From: Pimelobacter simplex
Lineage (GTDB): Bacteria > Actinomycetota > Actinomycetes > Propionibacteriales > Nocardioidaceae
Assembly (NCBI RefSeq): GCF_900114845.1
Contig: NZ_FOUK01000001.1
Span: forward strand, 1,280,479-1,344,478
Direction: 5' to 3'
Length of the DNA stretch: 64,000 bases
Part shown: piece by piece, positions 25,166-34,871 of the stretch
How the letters are laid out: each line of letters starts with the position of its first letter
How positions within the stretch are numbered: position 1 is the stretch's first letter
Made by a program: the position numbers and the translations under genes
Notes under the pieces: model-generated
The model's input: the letters and a program-made list of their open reading frames with translations, nothing else
Told to the model about the DNA's origin: nothing
Database searches by the model: none

Positions 25166-26353
25166 GTGTCCTCGACCGAACTCGCCCCTCGCGTCGCCGT
25201 CATCGGCGGCGGCCAGCTCGCTCGGATGATGGCCCAGCCGGCCGTCGCGCTCGGCGTCCCGCTGCGGCTGCTCGCCGAGGCCGAGGGCGTCTCGGCCGCG
25301 CAGGTGATCCCCGACCAGCAGGTCGGCGACTACCGCGACCTGGCGACGCTGCGCGCGATCACCCAGGGCTGCTCGGTGGTCACCTTCGACCACGAGCACG
25401 TCCCGACCGAGCACCTGCGTGCCCTCGCCGCCGACGGCGTCATCGCGCACCCGGGCCCCGAGGCGCTCGTGCACGCCCAGGACAAGATCGTCATGCGCGA
25501 GGCGATGGCCCGCCTCGACGCCCCCCAGCCGCGCTGGGCCGTCGTCGCGTCCGAGGCCGAGGTCGAGGCGTTCGGCCTGCCGTGCGTGCTCAAGGTCTCC
25601 CGCGGCGGGTACGACGGCAAGGGGGTGTGGATGGTCCGCACCCTCGCCGACGCCGCCGAGCCCCTCGCCGCGGCCGCCGCGGCCGCCGACCGCGGCGTCC
25701 GGCTGCTCGCCGAGGAGCTCGTCGACTTCCGCCGCGAGCTCTCCGCGCTCGTCGCCCGCTCGCCCAGCGGCCAGGCCGCCGCGTACCCCGTCGTCGCGAC
25801 CCTGCAGGTCGACGGCGTGTGCCGCGAGGTGGTCGCGCCCGCCCCGGACCTCGACCCCGCCGCCGCGGCGGCCGCCCAGCAGCTGGCCCTGCGGATCGCC
25901 GGCGAGCTCGACGTCACCGGCATCCTCGCGGTCGAGCTGTTCGAGGCCGTCGACGCCGAGGGCCGCACCCGGATCCTCATCAACGAGCTCGCCATGCGAC
26001 CCCACAACACCGGCCACTGGACCCAGGACGGCGCCGTCACCAGCCAGTTCGAGAACCACCTGCGCGCCGCCCTCGACCTGCCGCTCGGCTCGCCCGAGCC
26101 CCGCGCCCGGTGGACCGTGATGGTCAACATCCTCGGCGGCGACGACCCCGACGTCGGGCGCCTGTACGACGGCTACCCCCACGCCCTCGCCCGCGACCCG
26201 CACCTGCGGGTGCACCTCTACGGCAAGGAGCTGCGGCCGGGCCGCAAGGTCGGCCACGTCAACGTCTACGGCGACGACCTCGACGACTGCCTCGAGCGGG
26301 CCCGGCACGCGGCGGCCTGGTTCCGCGGCGACCTCGGCAACGACAGCGACTGA
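25166..26353 (+). CDS. purK: 5-(carboxyamino)imidazole ribonucleotide synthase
   Basis: The 395-residue ATP-grasp enzyme has an N-terminal VIGGGQLARMM motif, LKVSRGGYDGKGVW and the C-terminal NELAMRPHNTGHWT...TSQFENHLRA signature of PurK. It converts AIR, ATP and bicarbonate to N5-CAIR in purine synthesis. purE follows after 21 bases, the normal PurK-PurE pairing. GTG start. Confidence 0.96.
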   Translation: MSSTELAPRVAVIGGGQLARMMAQPAVALGVPLRLLAEAEGVSAAQVIPDQQVGDYRDLATLRAITQGCSVVTFDHEHVPTEHLRALAADGVIAHPGPEALVHAQDKIVMREAMARLDAPQPRWAVVASEAEVEAFGLPCVLKVSRGGYDGKGVWMVRTLADAAEPLAAAAAAADRGVRLLAEELVDFRRELSALVARSPSGQAAAYPVVATLQVDGVCREVVAPAPDLDPAAAAAAQQLALRIAGELDVTGILAVELFEAVDAEGRTRILINELAMRPHNTGHWTQDGAVTSQFENHLRAALDLPLGSPEPRARWTVMVNILGGDDPDVGRLYDGYPHALARDPHLRVHLYGKELRPGRKVGHVNVYGDDLDDCLERARHAAAWFRGDLGNDSD

Positions 26354-26374
26354 GCACCGCCTAGCCTTGCGCCC

Positions 26375-26875
26375 ATGACTGCGCGCGTGGGCATCGTGAT
26401 GGGCTCGGACTCCGACTGGCCGGTGATGAAGCTGGCCGCCGAGGCGCTCGAGGAGTTCGGCATCGAGTACGAGGCCGACGTCGTCTCCGCGCACCGGATG
26501 CCGGCCGAGATGCTCGCCTACGGCCAGGAGGCCGCCGGGCGCGGGCTGTCGGTGATCATCGCCGGCGCCGGCGGAGCCGCCCACCTGCCCGGCATGCTCG
26601 CCGCCGTCACGCCGCTGCCGGTGATCGGCGTCCCGGTGCCCCTGAAGTACCTCGACGGCATGGACTCGCTGCTCTCCATCGTGCAGATGCCGGCGGGCGT
26701 GCCGGTCGCGACCGTCGCCATCGGCGGGGCGCGCAACGCGGGGCTGCTCGCCGTCCGGATCCTCGGCGCGACCGATCCCGCGCTGCAGGAGCGGATGACC
26801 GCGTTCCAGGCCGAGCTGAAGGCCGTCGCCGAGGCGAAGGGCGCCGTCGTCCGGGGCGGCAGTTTCACCGCCTAG
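26375..26875 (+). CDS. purE: N5-carboxyaminoimidazole ribonucleotide mutase
   Basis: A 166-residue class I PurE with [10 protein letters not shown] near the N-terminus, VVSAHRMP (catalytic His) and [11 protein letters not shown]. It moves the carboxylate of N5-CAIR to carbon to give CAIR, the step after PurK. The last five codons and the stop lie inside a perfect 24-bp palindrome (26862-26885), so coding and structural signals coincide. Confidence 0.96.
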   Translation: MTARVGIVMGSDSDWPVMKLAAEALEEFGIEYEADVVSAHRMPAEMLAYGQEAAGRGLSVIIAGAGGAAHLPGMLAAVTPLPVIGVPVPLKYLDGMDSLLSIVQMPAGVPVATVAIGGARNAGLLAVRILGATDPALQERMTAFQAELKAVAEAKGAVVRGGSFTA

Positions 26876-26885
26876 GCGGTGAAAC
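26862..26885. repeat. 24-bp perfect palindrome, copy 1 (overlaps purE stop)
   Basis: GTTTCACCGCCT is followed directly by its reverse complement, a perfect palindrome. The purE stop codon TAG is at its centre (26873-26875). A second copy begins 62 bases on. It could act as a terminator, a protein-binding site or a REP-like element. Confidence 0.85.
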
Positions 26886-26923
26886 CGGGCGTTGGCCTAC
26901 GGAACTCCCTGTGCTCAGGGGCA

Positions 26924-26947
26924 GTTTCACCGCCTAGGCGGTGAAAC
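26924..26947. repeat. 24-bp perfect palindrome, copy 2
   Basis: This is identical to the copy at 26862-26885. Here the symmetry extends outward to 26920-26951 (GGCA/TGCC flanks), so the whole 32 bases can fold. It lies between the convergent purE and CoA-binding-protein genes. As both copies are palindromic, they can also pair with each other across the 38-base spacer. Confidence 0.85.
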
Positions 26948-26962
26948 TGCCAGGTGTCGCCC

Positions 26963-27382
26963 TCAGCGCCGGCGCCATTCGATGGCCGGGCAGGTGTCCA
27001 TCACCATCGCGACGCCGGCGGCGCGGGTGCGCTCGAAGGCCGCCTCGTCGACGACGCCGAGCTGGAACCAGACGCCGCTCGCGCCGATCTCCACGGCCTG
27101 GTCGGCGAACACCCCGGCCTCCTCGGAGCGGCGGAAGACGTCGACGACGTCGACCGGGAACGGGACGTCGGCCAGGGTGGCGTAGCCCTGCTCGCCGAGC
27201 ACCGTCGGCGCGCTCGGGTGGATCGGCACGATCTTCTTGCCGCGTTGCTGGAGCAGCTCGGCGATCCGGTACGCCGTCCGGTCGGGGTTGCCGGACAGGC
27301 CCACGACCGCCCACGTGGTGAGCTCGTCGAGCATGAGGTCGATCGCGGCGGGGTCCTGGTGCGCGGGTGCGGATGTGGTCAT
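26963..27382 (-). CDS. CoA-binding domain protein (YccU-like)
   Basis: A 139-residue Rossmann-fold protein of the CoA_binding_2 type: WAVVGLSGNPDRTAYRIAELLQQRG, IVPIHPSAP, VDVVDVFRRSEEAG and GVWFQLGVVDEAAFERTRAAGV. Stand-alone members bind CoA or acyl-CoA and may act as ligand-sensing or switch proteins; no catalytic role is established. Its ATG overlaps the stop of the TetR gene upstream by four bases, so the two are co-expressed. Confidence 0.88.
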   Translation of the reverse strand: MTTSAPAHQDPAAIDLMLDELTTWAVVGLSGNPDRTAYRIAELLQQRGKKIVPIHPSAPTVLGEQGYATLADVPFPVDVVDVFRRSEEAGVFADQAVEIGASGVWFQLGVVDEAAFERTRAAGVAMVMDTCPAIEWRRR

Positions 27383-28086
27383 GAAGACCCAAGGCCGGGG
27401 GTGGCCGGCTTCTTCCCGAGCGCCGCGCGCACGGCCTGCACGACCTGCTCGACGTCGGCCTGGTCGCCGGCGATGACGACGGTCGGCGTCCCGCCCGGCT
27501 CGGCCGGTGCCCGCAGGAGCGACACGGCCAGGGTCAGCGAGTGGTCGAGCAGTGCGGCGGTCGCGGCGTCGTCGTCGGTCTCGCCGCGCAGCCAGCGCCG
27601 CAGCACGTGGTTGTGCGCGATGACCACCGCCGACGCCACCAGCTCGGCGCGCAGGGGGCCGTCGGGCTCAGTGTCGAGCCAGCGGTGGATGTGCTGGGCG
27701 AAAAGCCGCACGTAGCGCTGGACGCTCGCGATCTCACGGTCCCGGATCGCCGGCACGCTGCTCGCCAGCCGGTAGCGGGCCCGCGCGGTCGGCCCCTCGG
27801 CCAGGTAGTGCGCGAGCACGATCCCGGCCGCCTCCCGCAGCGCGACCTCGTAGCCGCCCGGCGACGCCGTCGCGAGCCGGCCGCCCACGCGGCCCAGCAG
27901 CGCCTCGTGGTCGGGCAGGACGACGTCCTCCTTGCCGCGGAAGTGCCGGAAGAAGGTGCTGCGGCCGGTGCCTGCGCGGGTCGCGATCTCGTCGACGGTC
28001 GTGGCGTCGTACCCGTGGCCCTCGAAGAGCTCGAAGGCGGCGGCGACGAGGCGGTCGCGGGAGGTGGCGGCGGCAGGCACGGGCAC
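27379..28086 (-). CDS. TetR-family transcriptional regulator
   Basis: A 235-residue regulator with a TetR helix-turn-helix at the N-terminus (LVAAAFELFEGHGYDATTVDEIATRAGTGRSTFFRHFRGKED) and an all-helical ligand domain. The GTG at 28086 is used (28080 is also possible); longer starts would cross the operator region. It is divergent from an acyl-CoA dehydrogenase gene, so it may respond to an acyl-CoA or fatty-acid ligand, and it is coupled to the CoA-binding protein gene downstream. Confidence 0.88.
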   Translation of the reverse strand: MPVPAAATSRDRLVAAAFELFEGHGYDATTVDEIATRAGTGRSTFFRHFRGKEDVVLPDHEALLGRVGGRLATASPGGYEVALREAAGIVLAHYLAEGPTARARYRLASSVPAIRDREIASVQRYVRLFAQHIHRWLDTEPDGPLRAELVASAVVIAHNHVLRRWLRGETDDDAATAALLDHSLTLAVSLLRAPAEPGGTPTVVIAGDQADVEQVVQAVRAALGKKPATPGLGSS

Positions 28087-28115
28087 CAGCGTAGTTCGAC
28101 GGAACGGAGTCCCGC

Positions 28116-28133
28116 GAGTATGATACTGAGTAC
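28116..28133. promoter_or_regulatory. candidate TetR operator / promoter of acyl-CoA dehydrogenase gene
   Basis: The divergent spacer contains the perfect palindrome AGTATGATACT (28117-28127), followed by an overlapping GATACTGAGTAC segment, so alternating ACTC/GAGT half-sites occupy 28116-28133. It is the most AT-rich part of the spacer and lies 30 bases before the ATG at 28163. An operator role for the adjacent TetR protein is likely but inferred. Confidence 0.5.
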
Positions 28134-28162
28134 CGTCGAGCGACCGCAGGAGCTGAACCCGC

Positions 28163-29332
<1,170 letters not shown>

Positions 29333-29425
29333 GCATCCGGGGACAAAGTCCCGGCTGTTCTGACCGGTCTGCCATTTGAGGCCCGTTCCGGCCCGGGACG
29401 GGCCTGGGACTGTGAACCTCGCGTC

Positions 29426-32194
29426 ATGGTCTTCACCTTTCGCAAACCAGGTCTGACGGCGCTGGCCGCCTCGGTCGCCGCGGCGGCGGCCGTCGTCGTC
29501 GCCGCGCCGACGGCGACCGCGGTCCCCGCCTCCTCGCCCTGCCTCGACGGCACCGCCCCGGCCCTGGCGAGCACGGTGTCGTGCACGAGCGCCGGGGACT
29601 ACGTCCTCGGGGTGCCGGCCGGCACCACCGACGTCGACGTCGCGGTGGTCGGTGCCGGCGGCGGTGCCGGGTACCCGGCCCGCTCGCACGTCGGCGGCAA
29701 CGGTGCGGAGGTCAGCGGGACGCTGACGCTCCCGGCCGGCACGGCGTACCTGAAGGTCGTCGTGGGAGCGGCGGGCGCGGGCAACAACCACGGCTACGGC
29801 TACGGCGGAGGCGGTTCGGGCCTCATGGCCCTCGACGCCGGCCACAACCTGATCGCGAAGCTCGCGATCGCGGGTGCCGGTGGTGGTGGCGCCTACAACG
29901 GCGACGGCGGCAACGCCGGCTCGGCCGGCACCAGCGAGAACGCCGCGCTGGCGGCGCCCGGGCAGCCCGGCATCGGCGGAACCGGCGGTGCCGGCGGCAC
30001 CGGCAACTACGCCGCGGGCAGCGCCGGCGCCAGCAACAACCCGGGCTCGCCCACGGTCGCGGCCGGCGGCGCGGGCGGCACCTACCCGAACAACTCCGCC
30101 GGCGGCAGCGGTGGCGGCGGCTACGGCGGCGGTGGCGGCGGTGCCACGGGCAACCAGGGCATCCTCAACATCTACGAGGCCGGCGGCGGCGGTGGCTCCT
30201 CGCTCGCCTCGGGCTACCTGACGAACGCCGCGATCGGCGTCAAGCCCGGCACGGGCGGCGTCCAGCTCCCCGGCCTCGTGGCCGGCGACGGCGCCACCGG
30301 GTCGGTGACGCTGACCTTCAACGGCCTCGCCCGCCCCGGCGCGCCCACCGGCGTGACCGCGACGCCGCTGGACCGCGCGGCCAAGGTGTCGTTCACGCCG
30401 CCGGTCAGCGACGGCGGCTCGCCGATCACGTCGTACACGGTGAGTGCGAGCCCGGGCACCGCGACCGCGACCTGCCCCGGCAGCCCCTGCACGGTCGAGG
30501 ACCTGGACAACGGCACGGCCTACACGTTCACGGTCCGCGCGACCACGGAGAACGGCGACTCCGCAGAGTCCGAGCCGTCGGCGCCGGTCACGCCGGCGAC
30601 GAAGCCGGGCGCGCCGACCGGTGTCGCCGCGCAACCCGGTGACGGCGAGGCGCAGGTCACCTTCACGGCACCGGTCAGCAACGGTGGCGCGGCGATCACG
30701 TCGTACACGGTGAGTGCGAGCCCGGGCACCGCGACCGCGACCTGCCCCGGCAGCCCCTGTACGGTCGAGGATCTGGACAACGGCACGGCCTACACGTTCA
30801 CGGTCCGTGCGACCAACGACGCCGGTCAGTCCGACCCCTCGGCGTCCTCGGCGGCCGTCACCCCGAGCGGCCTGCCCCGCGTGCCGACCGCGGTGTCCGC
30901 AGCGCCCCAGGACGGCGCGGCGCGCGTCTCGTTCACCCCGCCGCTCGACAACGGCGGCGCGGCGATCACGTCGTACACGGTGAGCGCGACCCCGGGCACC
31001 GCGACCGTGACCTGCCCCGGCAGCCCCTGCACGGTCGAGGGCCTGGACAACGGCACCGCCTACACGTTCACGGTCCGCGCGGCCAACGCCAACGGCGACT
31101 CCGGTGAGTCGGACCCGTCGGCGGCGGTCACGCCCGTGGCGGTGCCCGGCGTCCCGACGCACGTCGCAGCCGAGCCGGGTGACGGCGACGCCGACGTCTT
31201 CTTCACCGCGCCCGGCAAGGACGGCGGGTCGCCGATCACGTCGTACACGGTGACCGCTGCTCCGGGAGACGCCACCGCGACCTGCCCGGGCAGCCCGTGC
31301 CGGGTCGAGGGGCTGACCAACGGGACGGCGTACACGTTCACGGTCCACGCCTCGAACGACCAGGGCGACTCCGCGGAGTCCGACCCGTCGGCGGCCGTGA
31401 CGCCGACCGGCGTCCCCGGCGCGCCGACCGGCGTCTCGGCGAAGCCCGGCGACCGCCGGCTGGTGGTCTCCTTCAGCGCGCCGGGCGACGGTGGCTCGCC
31501 GATCACGGCGTACGTCGTGACCGTGCAGCCCGGCGGCGTGACGACGACCTGTGCCGCCAGCCCGTGCACCGTGGGCGGGCTGACGAACGGGAAGGCCTAC
31601 ACGGTGACGGTCCGGGCGACCAACGCCCAGGGTGACTCGCCCGAGTCGGCGCCCTCGACGGCGGCGACGCCGGTGGCGCCGGTGGCGCCGGTGCGGTGGT
31701 ACCGCGACCCGCTGACCAAGGCGGAGCGCCAGAAGCTGGCTCCGGTCCCCGCGCACCCGGCCCGCACCCGCGGTCCGCTGCGCGCGACCAAGGCGCTCTA
31801 CCGCACCCGCAACGGGACGCTGGCCGTCCCCGCGCGCCAGGTGCGGGGCCACCAGCTGGCCGCACGCCAGGGCGTGCAGCTGACCGAGCTCTTCCGGTTC
31901 GACTCGGCACGGCTCACGCCGGCCGGCCGCCAGCAGCTCGTGGTGCTGGCTCGCAGCCTGGAGAACGTCCGGGCACTGACCTGCGAGGGCTACGCCGACT
32001 ACGCGGGCAGCGTGCGTCGCGAGCGGATCCTGTCGAAGCAGCGGGCGAAGGCGGTGTGCGCGTTCCTCGAGGGGAAGCGGCCCGGCCTCACCACCCGGGC
32101 GGTCGGCATCGGGCCGGAGCGTCCGGCCATGATCGGCGGCACCGCGCACCGGCGTGACGCCAACCGCCGGGTGGCGCTGCTCGTCCGGCGCTGA
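29426..32194 (+). CDS. secreted Gly-rich protein with five FN3 domains and C-terminal OmpA-like domain
   Basis: A 922-residue exported protein. After the signal peptide (LAASVAAAAAVVVAAPTATA) comes a Gly/Ala-rich region (about 70-290, many GGGG and GAGG runs). Five fibronectin type III domains follow at about 300-390, 393-480, 483-570, 573-660 and 663-750. The first four contain nearly identical DNA at a 270-bp spacing. A basic linker leads to an OmpA/MotB-like peptidoglycan-binding domain (about 815-922: FRFDSARLTPAGRQQL, EGYADYAGS, LSKQRAKAV, RRVALLVRR). Most likely a wall-associated surface protein. The promoter lies in the 93-base gap upstream. Confidence 0.85.
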   Translation: MVFTFRKPGLTALAASVAAAAAVVVAAPTATAVPASSPCLDGTAPALASTVSCTSAGDYVLGVPAGTTDVDVAVVGAGGGAGYPARSHVGGNGAEVSGTLTLPAGTAYLKVVVGAAGAGNNHGYGYGGGGSGLMALDAGHNLIAKLAIAGAGGGGAYNGDGGNAGSAGTSENAALAAPGQPGIGGTGGAGGTGNYAAGSAGASNNPGSPTVAAGGAGGTYPNNSAGGSGGGGYGGGGGGATGNQGILNIYEAGGGGGSSLASGYLTNAAIGVKPGTGGVQLPGLVAGDGATGSVTLTFNGLARPGAPTGVTATPLDRAAKVSFTPPVSDGGSPITSYTVSASPGTATATCPGSPCTVEDLDNGTAYTFTVRATTENGDSAESEPSAPVTPATKPGAPTGVAAQPGDGEAQVTFTAPVSNGGAAITSYTVSASPGTATATCPGSPCTVEDLDNGTAYTFTVRATNDAGQSDPSASSAAVTPSGLPRVPTAVSAAPQDGAARVSFTPPLDNGGAAITSYTVSATPGTATVTCPGSPCTVEGLDNGTAYTFTVRAANANGDSGESDPSAAVTPVAVPGVPTHVAAEPGDGDADVFFTAPGKDGGSPITSYTVTAAPGDATATCPGSPCRVEGLTNGTAYTFTVHASNDQGDSAESDPSAAVTPTGVPGAPTGVSAKPGDRRLVVSFSAPGDGGSPITAYVVTVQPGGVTTTCAASPCTVGGLTNGKAYTVTVRATNAQGDSPESAPSTAATPVAPVAPVRWYRDPLTKAERQKLAPVPAHPARTRGPLRATKALYRTRNGTLAVPARQVRGHQLAARQGVQLTELFRFDSARLTPAGRQQLVVLARSLENVRALTCEGYADYAGSVRRERILSKQRAKAVCAFLEGKRPGLTTRAVGIGPERPAMIGGTAHRRDANRRVALLVRR
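30421..31590 (+). repeat. tandem 270-bp repeats encoding FN3 domains
   Basis: Within the large secreted-protein gene, a CCGATCACGTCGTACACGG-like block recurs at 30421, 30691, 30961 and 31231, exactly 270 bases apart, and once more in diverged form at 31498. Long stretches such as 30430-30540 and 30700-30810 are almost identical at DNA level including third positions, pointing to recent duplication or gene conversion between modules. Copy number could vary by slippage or recombination. Confidence 0.85.
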
Positions 32195-32216
32195 GCGGAC
32201 GGAGCCGGGGCCGCGC

Positions 32217-32786
32217 TCAGGCCGGCGCGGCCGCGGCTCCGGCCCCGTGCTCCAACGCCTCCACCAGCGCCCCGATGAACGCGGGCAGGTCGTCGGGGCT
32301 GCGGCTGGTGATCAGGTTGCCGTCGACGACGACGCGCTCGTCGTCCCAGGTGGCGCCGGCGTTGCGGAGATCGGTCTGCAGGCTCGGCCACGACGTGAGC
32401 CGGCGTCCGCGGAGGACGTCGGCCTCGACGAGCGTCCAGGGGGCGTGGCAGATCGCGGCGACGGGCTTGGCCGACTCCATGAAGGCGCGGACGAAGGCGA
32501 CCGCGCCTTCATCGGTGCGTAGCGCGTCGGGGTTGGCGACGCCGCCCGGCAGCACCAGGGCGTCGTACGACGCGGGGTCGGTGGCATCGACGGTGACGTC
32601 GATGGGGCGGGTCTCGGACTTGTCGAGGTGCTCGAACGTCTGGGCCTCGCCGGGCTGGGTGCTGACCAGTACGGGCTGGTGGCCGGCGTCGGCGACGGCC
32701 TGCCACGGCTCGTCGAGCTCGACGCGCTCGATGCCCTCGGGGGCGACGAGGAAGGCGATCTTCAGAGGGTTCTCGGTGTCGGTCAT
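32217..32786 (-). CDS. DJ-1/PfpI family type-1 glutamine-amidotransferase-like protein
   Basis: The 189-residue product has the PfpI fold: KIAFLVAPEGIERVEL (acidic residue near the active site), ALVLPGGVANPD and the nucleophile elbow AICHAPW with Cys113 followed by His. Relatives include stress protein YhbO and general stress protein 18 types, with proposed deglycase or chaperone/peptidase activities. Cytoplasmic. It is convergent with the FN3-OmpA gene and stands alone. Confidence 0.9.
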   Translation of the reverse strand: MTDTENPLKIAFLVAPEGIERVELDEPWQAVADAGHQPVLVSTQPGEAQTFEHLDKSETRPIDVTVDATDPASYDALVLPGGVANPDALRTDEGAVAFVRAFMESAKPVAAICHAPWTLVEADVLRGRRLTSWPSLQTDLRNAGATWDDERVVVDGNLITSRSPDDLPAFIGALVEALEHGAGAAAAPA

Positions 32787-32876
32787 CCGTGCGCGGTACC
32801 CGGGGCCGGACGGCGTACCCGGGGGCCGTCAGCCGGGTCCCGGCTACCCTGGGGTGCGGACCTGACCTGAGGGGAG

Positions 32877-33842
32877 GTGGTCCCGTTGATCCACTTCGAG
32901 AGCGACGAGCTCGAGCGGACCGAGGAGTTTCTGAGCACGCACTACGCGCCGATGCGGATCGGCCGGACCGGCCCGCGGGCGCGGGCCAAGGTCGTGCGGA
33001 CCGCCGCCGAGGCCATCTCCGTCGACCGGGTCGACTTCCCGTTCGACATGTCGTACGACGTCGAGCCGCTCGGCCGGATCTGCCTGTGCGACATCGCGTC
33101 GGGCACGATCGAGGGCCACGGCCCCGCGGGCTCGAGGCCCGACGACTTCGGCGCCGGCGAGCTGTTCTCGCTCGCCCCGCCCGAGCGCGCCTACCGCGGC
33201 GAGGTCAAGCAGGCCACGTACTCGATCACGATGCTCGACCCCGCGGTGCTGGGGCTGGTCGCCGCCCCCGCCGCGGGCCAGGACGGCGTCGCGCTGCTCG
33301 ACCACCGCCCCCTCGATACCGCGGCCGGCGCCCGGGTGCGCGCCGCGATCGACCACCTCGACCGTGCGGTGCTCAGCGATCCCGGGTCGGCGGGCAACCC
33401 GCTGGTGGTCGGCGCCGCCACGCGGTACCTCGCCGCGCAGGTGCTGGCTGCCTTCCCGAGCACCTCCGCCGCCGAGAGCGCGGGCGACCGGCGCGACGCG
33501 CACCCGGCGGCGCTGCGCCGCGCGATCGACTACATCGAGGAGCGGGCCGGCTCCGACCTGTCGCCGGGTGAGATCGCGGCCGCCGCCCACGTGAGCATCC
33601 GGTCGCTGCAGCTGGCGTTCCGGCGCCATCTCGACACGACGCCGATGCGCTACGTCAACGACGTCCGGATGCGCCGGGTGCACGGTGAGCTCTCCGCCTC
33701 GACGTCGGGGGAAGGCGCCGGTGTCGCCGAGATCGCGAGCCGCTGGGGCTTCGTGCACCAAGGGCACTTCGGCCAGGCCTACCGGCGCGCGTACGACGAG
33801 ACGCCCGGCGCCACGCTCCGCCGGGATGCGCCGGCGGGATAG
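32877..33842 (+). CDS. AraC-family transcriptional regulator
   Basis: The C-terminal AraC domain is clear: LSPGEIAAAAHVSIRSLQLAFRRHLDTTPMRYVNDVRMRRVH and VAEIASRWGFVHQGHFGQAYRRAYDETP give both HTH motifs. The N-terminal part resembles the AraC ligand-binding fold of the FeaR/AraC_binding_2 type (VDFPFDMSYDVEPLGRICLCDI). The frame is open from GTG 32877, but GGGGAGG sits there, so TTG 32886 (spacing 8) may be the real start. No obvious target operon is adjacent. Confidence 0.87.
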   Translation: MVPLIHFESDELERTEEFLSTHYAPMRIGRTGPRARAKVVRTAAEAISVDRVDFPFDMSYDVEPLGRICLCDIASGTIEGHGPAGSRPDDFGAGELFSLAPPERAYRGEVKQATYSITMLDPAVLGLVAAPAAGQDGVALLDHRPLDTAAGARVRAAIDHLDRAVLSDPGSAGNPLVVGAATRYLAAQVLAAFPSTSAAESAGDRRDAHPAALRRAIDYIEERAGSDLSPGEIAAAAHVSIRSLQLAFRRHLDTTPMRYVNDVRMRRVHGELSASTSGEGAGVAEIASRWGFVHQGHFGQAYRRAYDETPGATLRRDAPAG

Positions 33843-33905
33843 CGGGCGCCGGAAGTCGGCGCTCAGCGGATACCGGCGGGAGCCACGGCTGCCTAGCGTC
33901 GAGGA

Positions 33906-34100
33906 GTGACCGACTTCGTCTCTCCGCCGCCCCTGTCCGGGCCGACGCCGCTCGCCGTGGCGCGCCGCCGGCTGGAGTGCCTCGCCTGCGAGCGGATGAC
34001 CGCCCACGTGCCGGGCCCCGCCACGCTGGGCAAGGACGGCGAGGTCCTGGTCCGCTGGTGGGTGTGCGCGGAGTGCCGAGAGGCGCACACCCCGGGCTGA
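33906..34100 (+). CDS. small zinc-ribbon-like protein
   Basis: A 64-residue product with two CxxC pairs (LECLACERM and WVCAECREA) about 30 residues apart, the layout of a small zinc ribbon. GTG start, in-frame stop just before the sortase-island promoter region. Codon composition matches neighbouring genes. No family was recognised; it may be a nucleic-acid- or protein-binding adaptor. Confidence 0.6.
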   Translation: MTDFVSPPPLSGPTPLAVARRRLECLACERMTAHVPGPATLGKDGEVLVRWWVCAECREAHTPG

Positions 34101-34295
34101 GGGCGTCCGCGCGACCCCCGAGGTCGGCTCATTAGCAAATGACCTGCCTTGGTGCACGCGGAAAGCCCGTTCAGTTCGCGAAATGACGATTTTCGACGTA
34201 ACCCAGGTCACCCCACTGCGTTGAGCCAGTGGTTTCACCCTCTGGTTCGGGCGGTGGGGGGCCGTCCCTGTTCATCTTTCGGGAGATGGGGTTCG

Positions 34296-34808
34296 ATGCG
34301 TCGACTTCTGGTTCTGGCGAGTGCGGTCACCGCGCTCCTCGCGGTGGCGTTGTGCCTTCCCGGCGCCGCGCGGGCGGACACCGATCCCTACTCGCCCACG
34401 GTGCCCACGAGCTGCCACGTGAGCGTGCCGACCGCCGTCGTGGGGAAGCGCGTCGTGGTGCGGGTGAGCGTCGAGGCCTCCGACGGCCAGGACCCGCGCG
34501 GCACCGTCCGGCTGACCCTCAGCTCCGAGCGCTGGGCGCGGACCTTCCGGTACGACGGCACCCCGCTGCGCATCGTCGGCCCGCGCCTCGCGCCGGGCAA
34601 GCACGTCGCCCGGGTGCACTTCGTCCCCAAGGGGGACCGGTACGCCGGCTGCCGTGACCAGGCGCCGTTCGGGATCGGCGGCGACGACGCCGGACCGTCG
34701 GAGGACCTGCCGAACACCGGCGGTCCGCACCTGCTCGTGCTCCTGTCCGGACTGGGTCTCGTCGCCGCGGGCGGCGGGCTGGTGGAGGTCGGACGCCGCC
34801 GGGCGTGA
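34296..34808 (+). CDS. sortase-anchored surface protein (LPNTGG), first of pair
   Basis: A 170-residue exported protein: signal peptide (LVLASAVTALLAVALCLPGAARA), a mature start DTDPYSPTVPTS, an immunoglobulin-like beta domain and a cell-wall sorting signal LPNTGG (from residue 138), a hydrophobic helix (LLVLLSGLGLVAAGGGLV) and a basic tail. Two Cys in the mature region (SCHV, AGCRD) may form a disulfide. It lies directly upstream of the sortase gene and is paralogous to the protein at 35717-36283 (same DPYSP.VPT start and sorting signal). Confidence 0.88.
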   Translation: MRRLLVLASAVTALLAVALCLPGAARADTDPYSPTVPTSCHVSVPTAVVGKRVVVRVSVEASDGQDPRGTVRLTLSSERWARTFRYDGTPLRIVGPRLAPGKHVARVHFVPKGDRYAGCRDQAPFGIGGDDAGPSEDLPNTGGPHLLVLLSGLGLVAAGGGLVEVGRRRA

Positions 34809-34871
34809 CACCGGCGGCTGCGTCGCGTTGGATGGGGTGGGGCCCTCCGACGGGTCCCGAGGAGGGGACTG

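Noticed and set aside
26862..26951. Two identical palindromes considered as a minimal CRISPR array
   Set aside because: The repeats are perfect palindromes rather than partially symmetric, only two exist, one lies in a coding end, and no cas genes are near.
30421..31590. Regularly spaced repeats considered as a CRISPR-like array
   Set aside because: The period is 270 bases and in frame; each unit encodes an FN3 domain.
29426..32194. The OmpA-like domain taken as evidence of an outer membrane
   Set aside because: Only the peptidoglycan-binding C-terminal module is present with no beta-barrel; the gene set is typical of a Gram-positive actinobacterium.
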